Source of the DNA: [Clostridium] symbiosum
GTDB lineage: Bacteria; Bacillota; Clostridia; Lachnospirales; Lachnospiraceae
Direction of reading: 5' to 3'
Length of the DNA stretch: 50,690 bases
NCBI GenBank assembly: GCA_021769625.1
Contig: JAETSN010000045.1
Location: forward strand, 1 to 50,690
Shown: piece by piece, positions 49,902 to 50,690 of the stretch
Numbering within the stretch: position 1 is the first letter of the stretch
Layout: every line of letters starts with the position of its first letter
Translations under genes and position numbers: made by a program
The notes under the pieces: generated by a model
Seen by the model: the letters and a program-made list of their open reading frames with translations, nothing else
Database searches by the model: none
Told to the model about the DNA's origin: nothing

Positions 49902-50690
49902 TTACTCATGTTCGGCTTCGCTTTCGGTTTCCTCCTGAGCCGCATTTTTCTTATCAGCTTCAATGCCGTTTTTTAGCGTTGCCATCGCCTCTTCAAACTG
50001 CTCAACCGTCATATTCGTGGTAGATTCCAGCCCCATGTTATTGCAGATATACTTTACAACCGCATTTCCTTTTCTCTTCCCGTAAAATCCTGTTGCCAGA
50101 TCAAAGAACTCCTGTCTCTGCTCCTGAGAAATGTAAACCACTTCGTCATGAACTTCTGTCGATGCTGAACCGGTAGCGCCGGTATCAAGAACCTGACCTT
50201 TTTCAGCATCCCGGTCTGTATATCCAAATTCTTCCGCTGTGTACAATCCCTGGTAATCATCCGGGAACGCCGCCCGAACCGCCTGGGACACTGCCACCTT
50301 CTCTATCATCGTACACGGCTTGCTTCCCCAGTTTGCCATCGGCTTTCCGTCTTTGAACTTCTGGTATTCCTGAAGGGATACTTCTTTGAAAGTCTCCGTC
50401 TCTTTTCCATTCAGCTCATGATATACTCTGCACCATCCTCCGAGAAGGACTTCAGAAGGATACAGGCATGTTCCCTCCTTCTGTACAATATCTTCTCCCC
50501 TCTGCACCACAATGCCCGACTTCATCCCGTTATAATTCGGGTTTTTGAACGCTCTCTTCATGTACGTTTCTTTCCCGATTACCAACTGTGCCGGTTCATT
50601 CCCGAACTTAATCAGGTAAACCTCGCCATACACCAAAGGATTCAACTTCTGCGCCTGGCAGGTCCGGATGAAGAACAGAACTTCCTGGTC
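49902..50690 (-). CDS. recT: RecT-family single-strand annealing recombinase (partial)
   Basis: 262 residues visible, ending before 49902; the frame stays open to base 50690, so the N-terminus lies outside the window. The start of the visible part, DQEVLFFIRTCQAQKLNPLVYGEVYLIKF, and later SQAVRAAFPDDYQGLYTAEE are typical of RecT, which anneals single strands in recombination. The C-terminal 60 residues are acidic. It heads the early operon. Confidence 0.93.
   Translation of the reverse strand, partial: DQEVLFFIRTCQAQKLNPLVYGEVYLIKFGNEPAQLVIGKETYMKRAFKNPNYNGMKSGIVVQRGEDIVQKEGTCLYPSEVLLGGWCRVYHELNGKETETFKEVSLQEYQKFKDGKPMANWGSKPCTMIEKVAVSQAVRAAFPDDYQGLYTAEEFGYTDRDAEKGQVLDTGATGSASTEVHDEVVYISQEQRQEFFDLATGFYGKRKGNAVVKYICNNMGLESTTNMTVEQFEEAMATLKNGIEADKKNAAQEETESEAEHE

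Noticed and set aside
1-50690. CRISPR array
   Set aside because: No set of regularly spaced 25-35 bp repeats with unique spacers was found on either strand.
1-50690. Integrase, attachment sites or insertion sequence
   Set aside because: No recombinase, transposase or flanking direct repeat was recognised in this window; they may lie outside it.

Overview
The window is almost entirely one bacteriophage or prophage segment. It looks like a myovirus of a low-to-mid GC Gram-positive host, probably a gut clostridium of the Lachnospiraceae type. Evidence for this is the PBSX/Xkd-style contractile-tail module, a phi-LC3-type holin, strong GGAGG ribosome sites, frequent GTG/TTG starts and type I toxin architecture. 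Nearly every gene lies on the minus strand, so transcription runs from the right edge to the left edge. No integrase is visible, so lysogeny cannot be decided here. The right edge cuts a recT gene, whose reading frame continues beyond base 50690.

In transcription order the first block is early replication and recombination (50690-43344): RecT, a DnaD-like replisome organizer carrying 12-bp iterons, a DnaC-like helicase loader, an XRE regulator, RusA resolvase, an HNH nuclease, several small proteins and an ArpU/RinA-like late regulator. Two tandem promoters follow, then a DUF488-like gene, an unusual tRNA and a terminator. Next is an adenine-methyltransferase/ParB pair. Then come packaging and head genes (terminase, DUF935 portal, Mu F-like protein, XkdF protease, scaffold, decoration protein, major capsid), connectors, and a contractile tail (sheath, tube, frameshifted chaperone, tape measure, LysM/XkdP, XkdQ, DUF2577, DUF2634, baseplate J, DUF2313).

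The tail module ends in a complete diversity-generating retroelement (DGR). Its parts are a C-type-lectin-fold target gene with a 117-bp variable repeat, avd, a 117-bp template repeat and a reverse transcriptase. All 16 mismatches between the two repeats fall at template adenines on the coding strand. A GGTA-loop hairpin follows the variable repeat. Host lysis genes (holin, two-domain endolysin) follow.

A roughly 780-base stretch (8561-9340) between lysis and the left arm holds three unusual things: a par/Fst-like type I toxin-antitoxin locus, three 12-bp iterons matching those inside the replisome organizer gene 40 kb away, and an orphan plus-strand ORF. The left arm (31-8560) has about 22 small, mostly unrecognised, often acidic or zinc-ribbon proteins in four transcription units. 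The promoters of these units carry a recurring 14-bp palindrome, consensus TTACCANNTGGTAA. The same operator recurs at the promoters near 42.2 and 43.2 kb, which suggests one phage-encoded regulator controls both arms.
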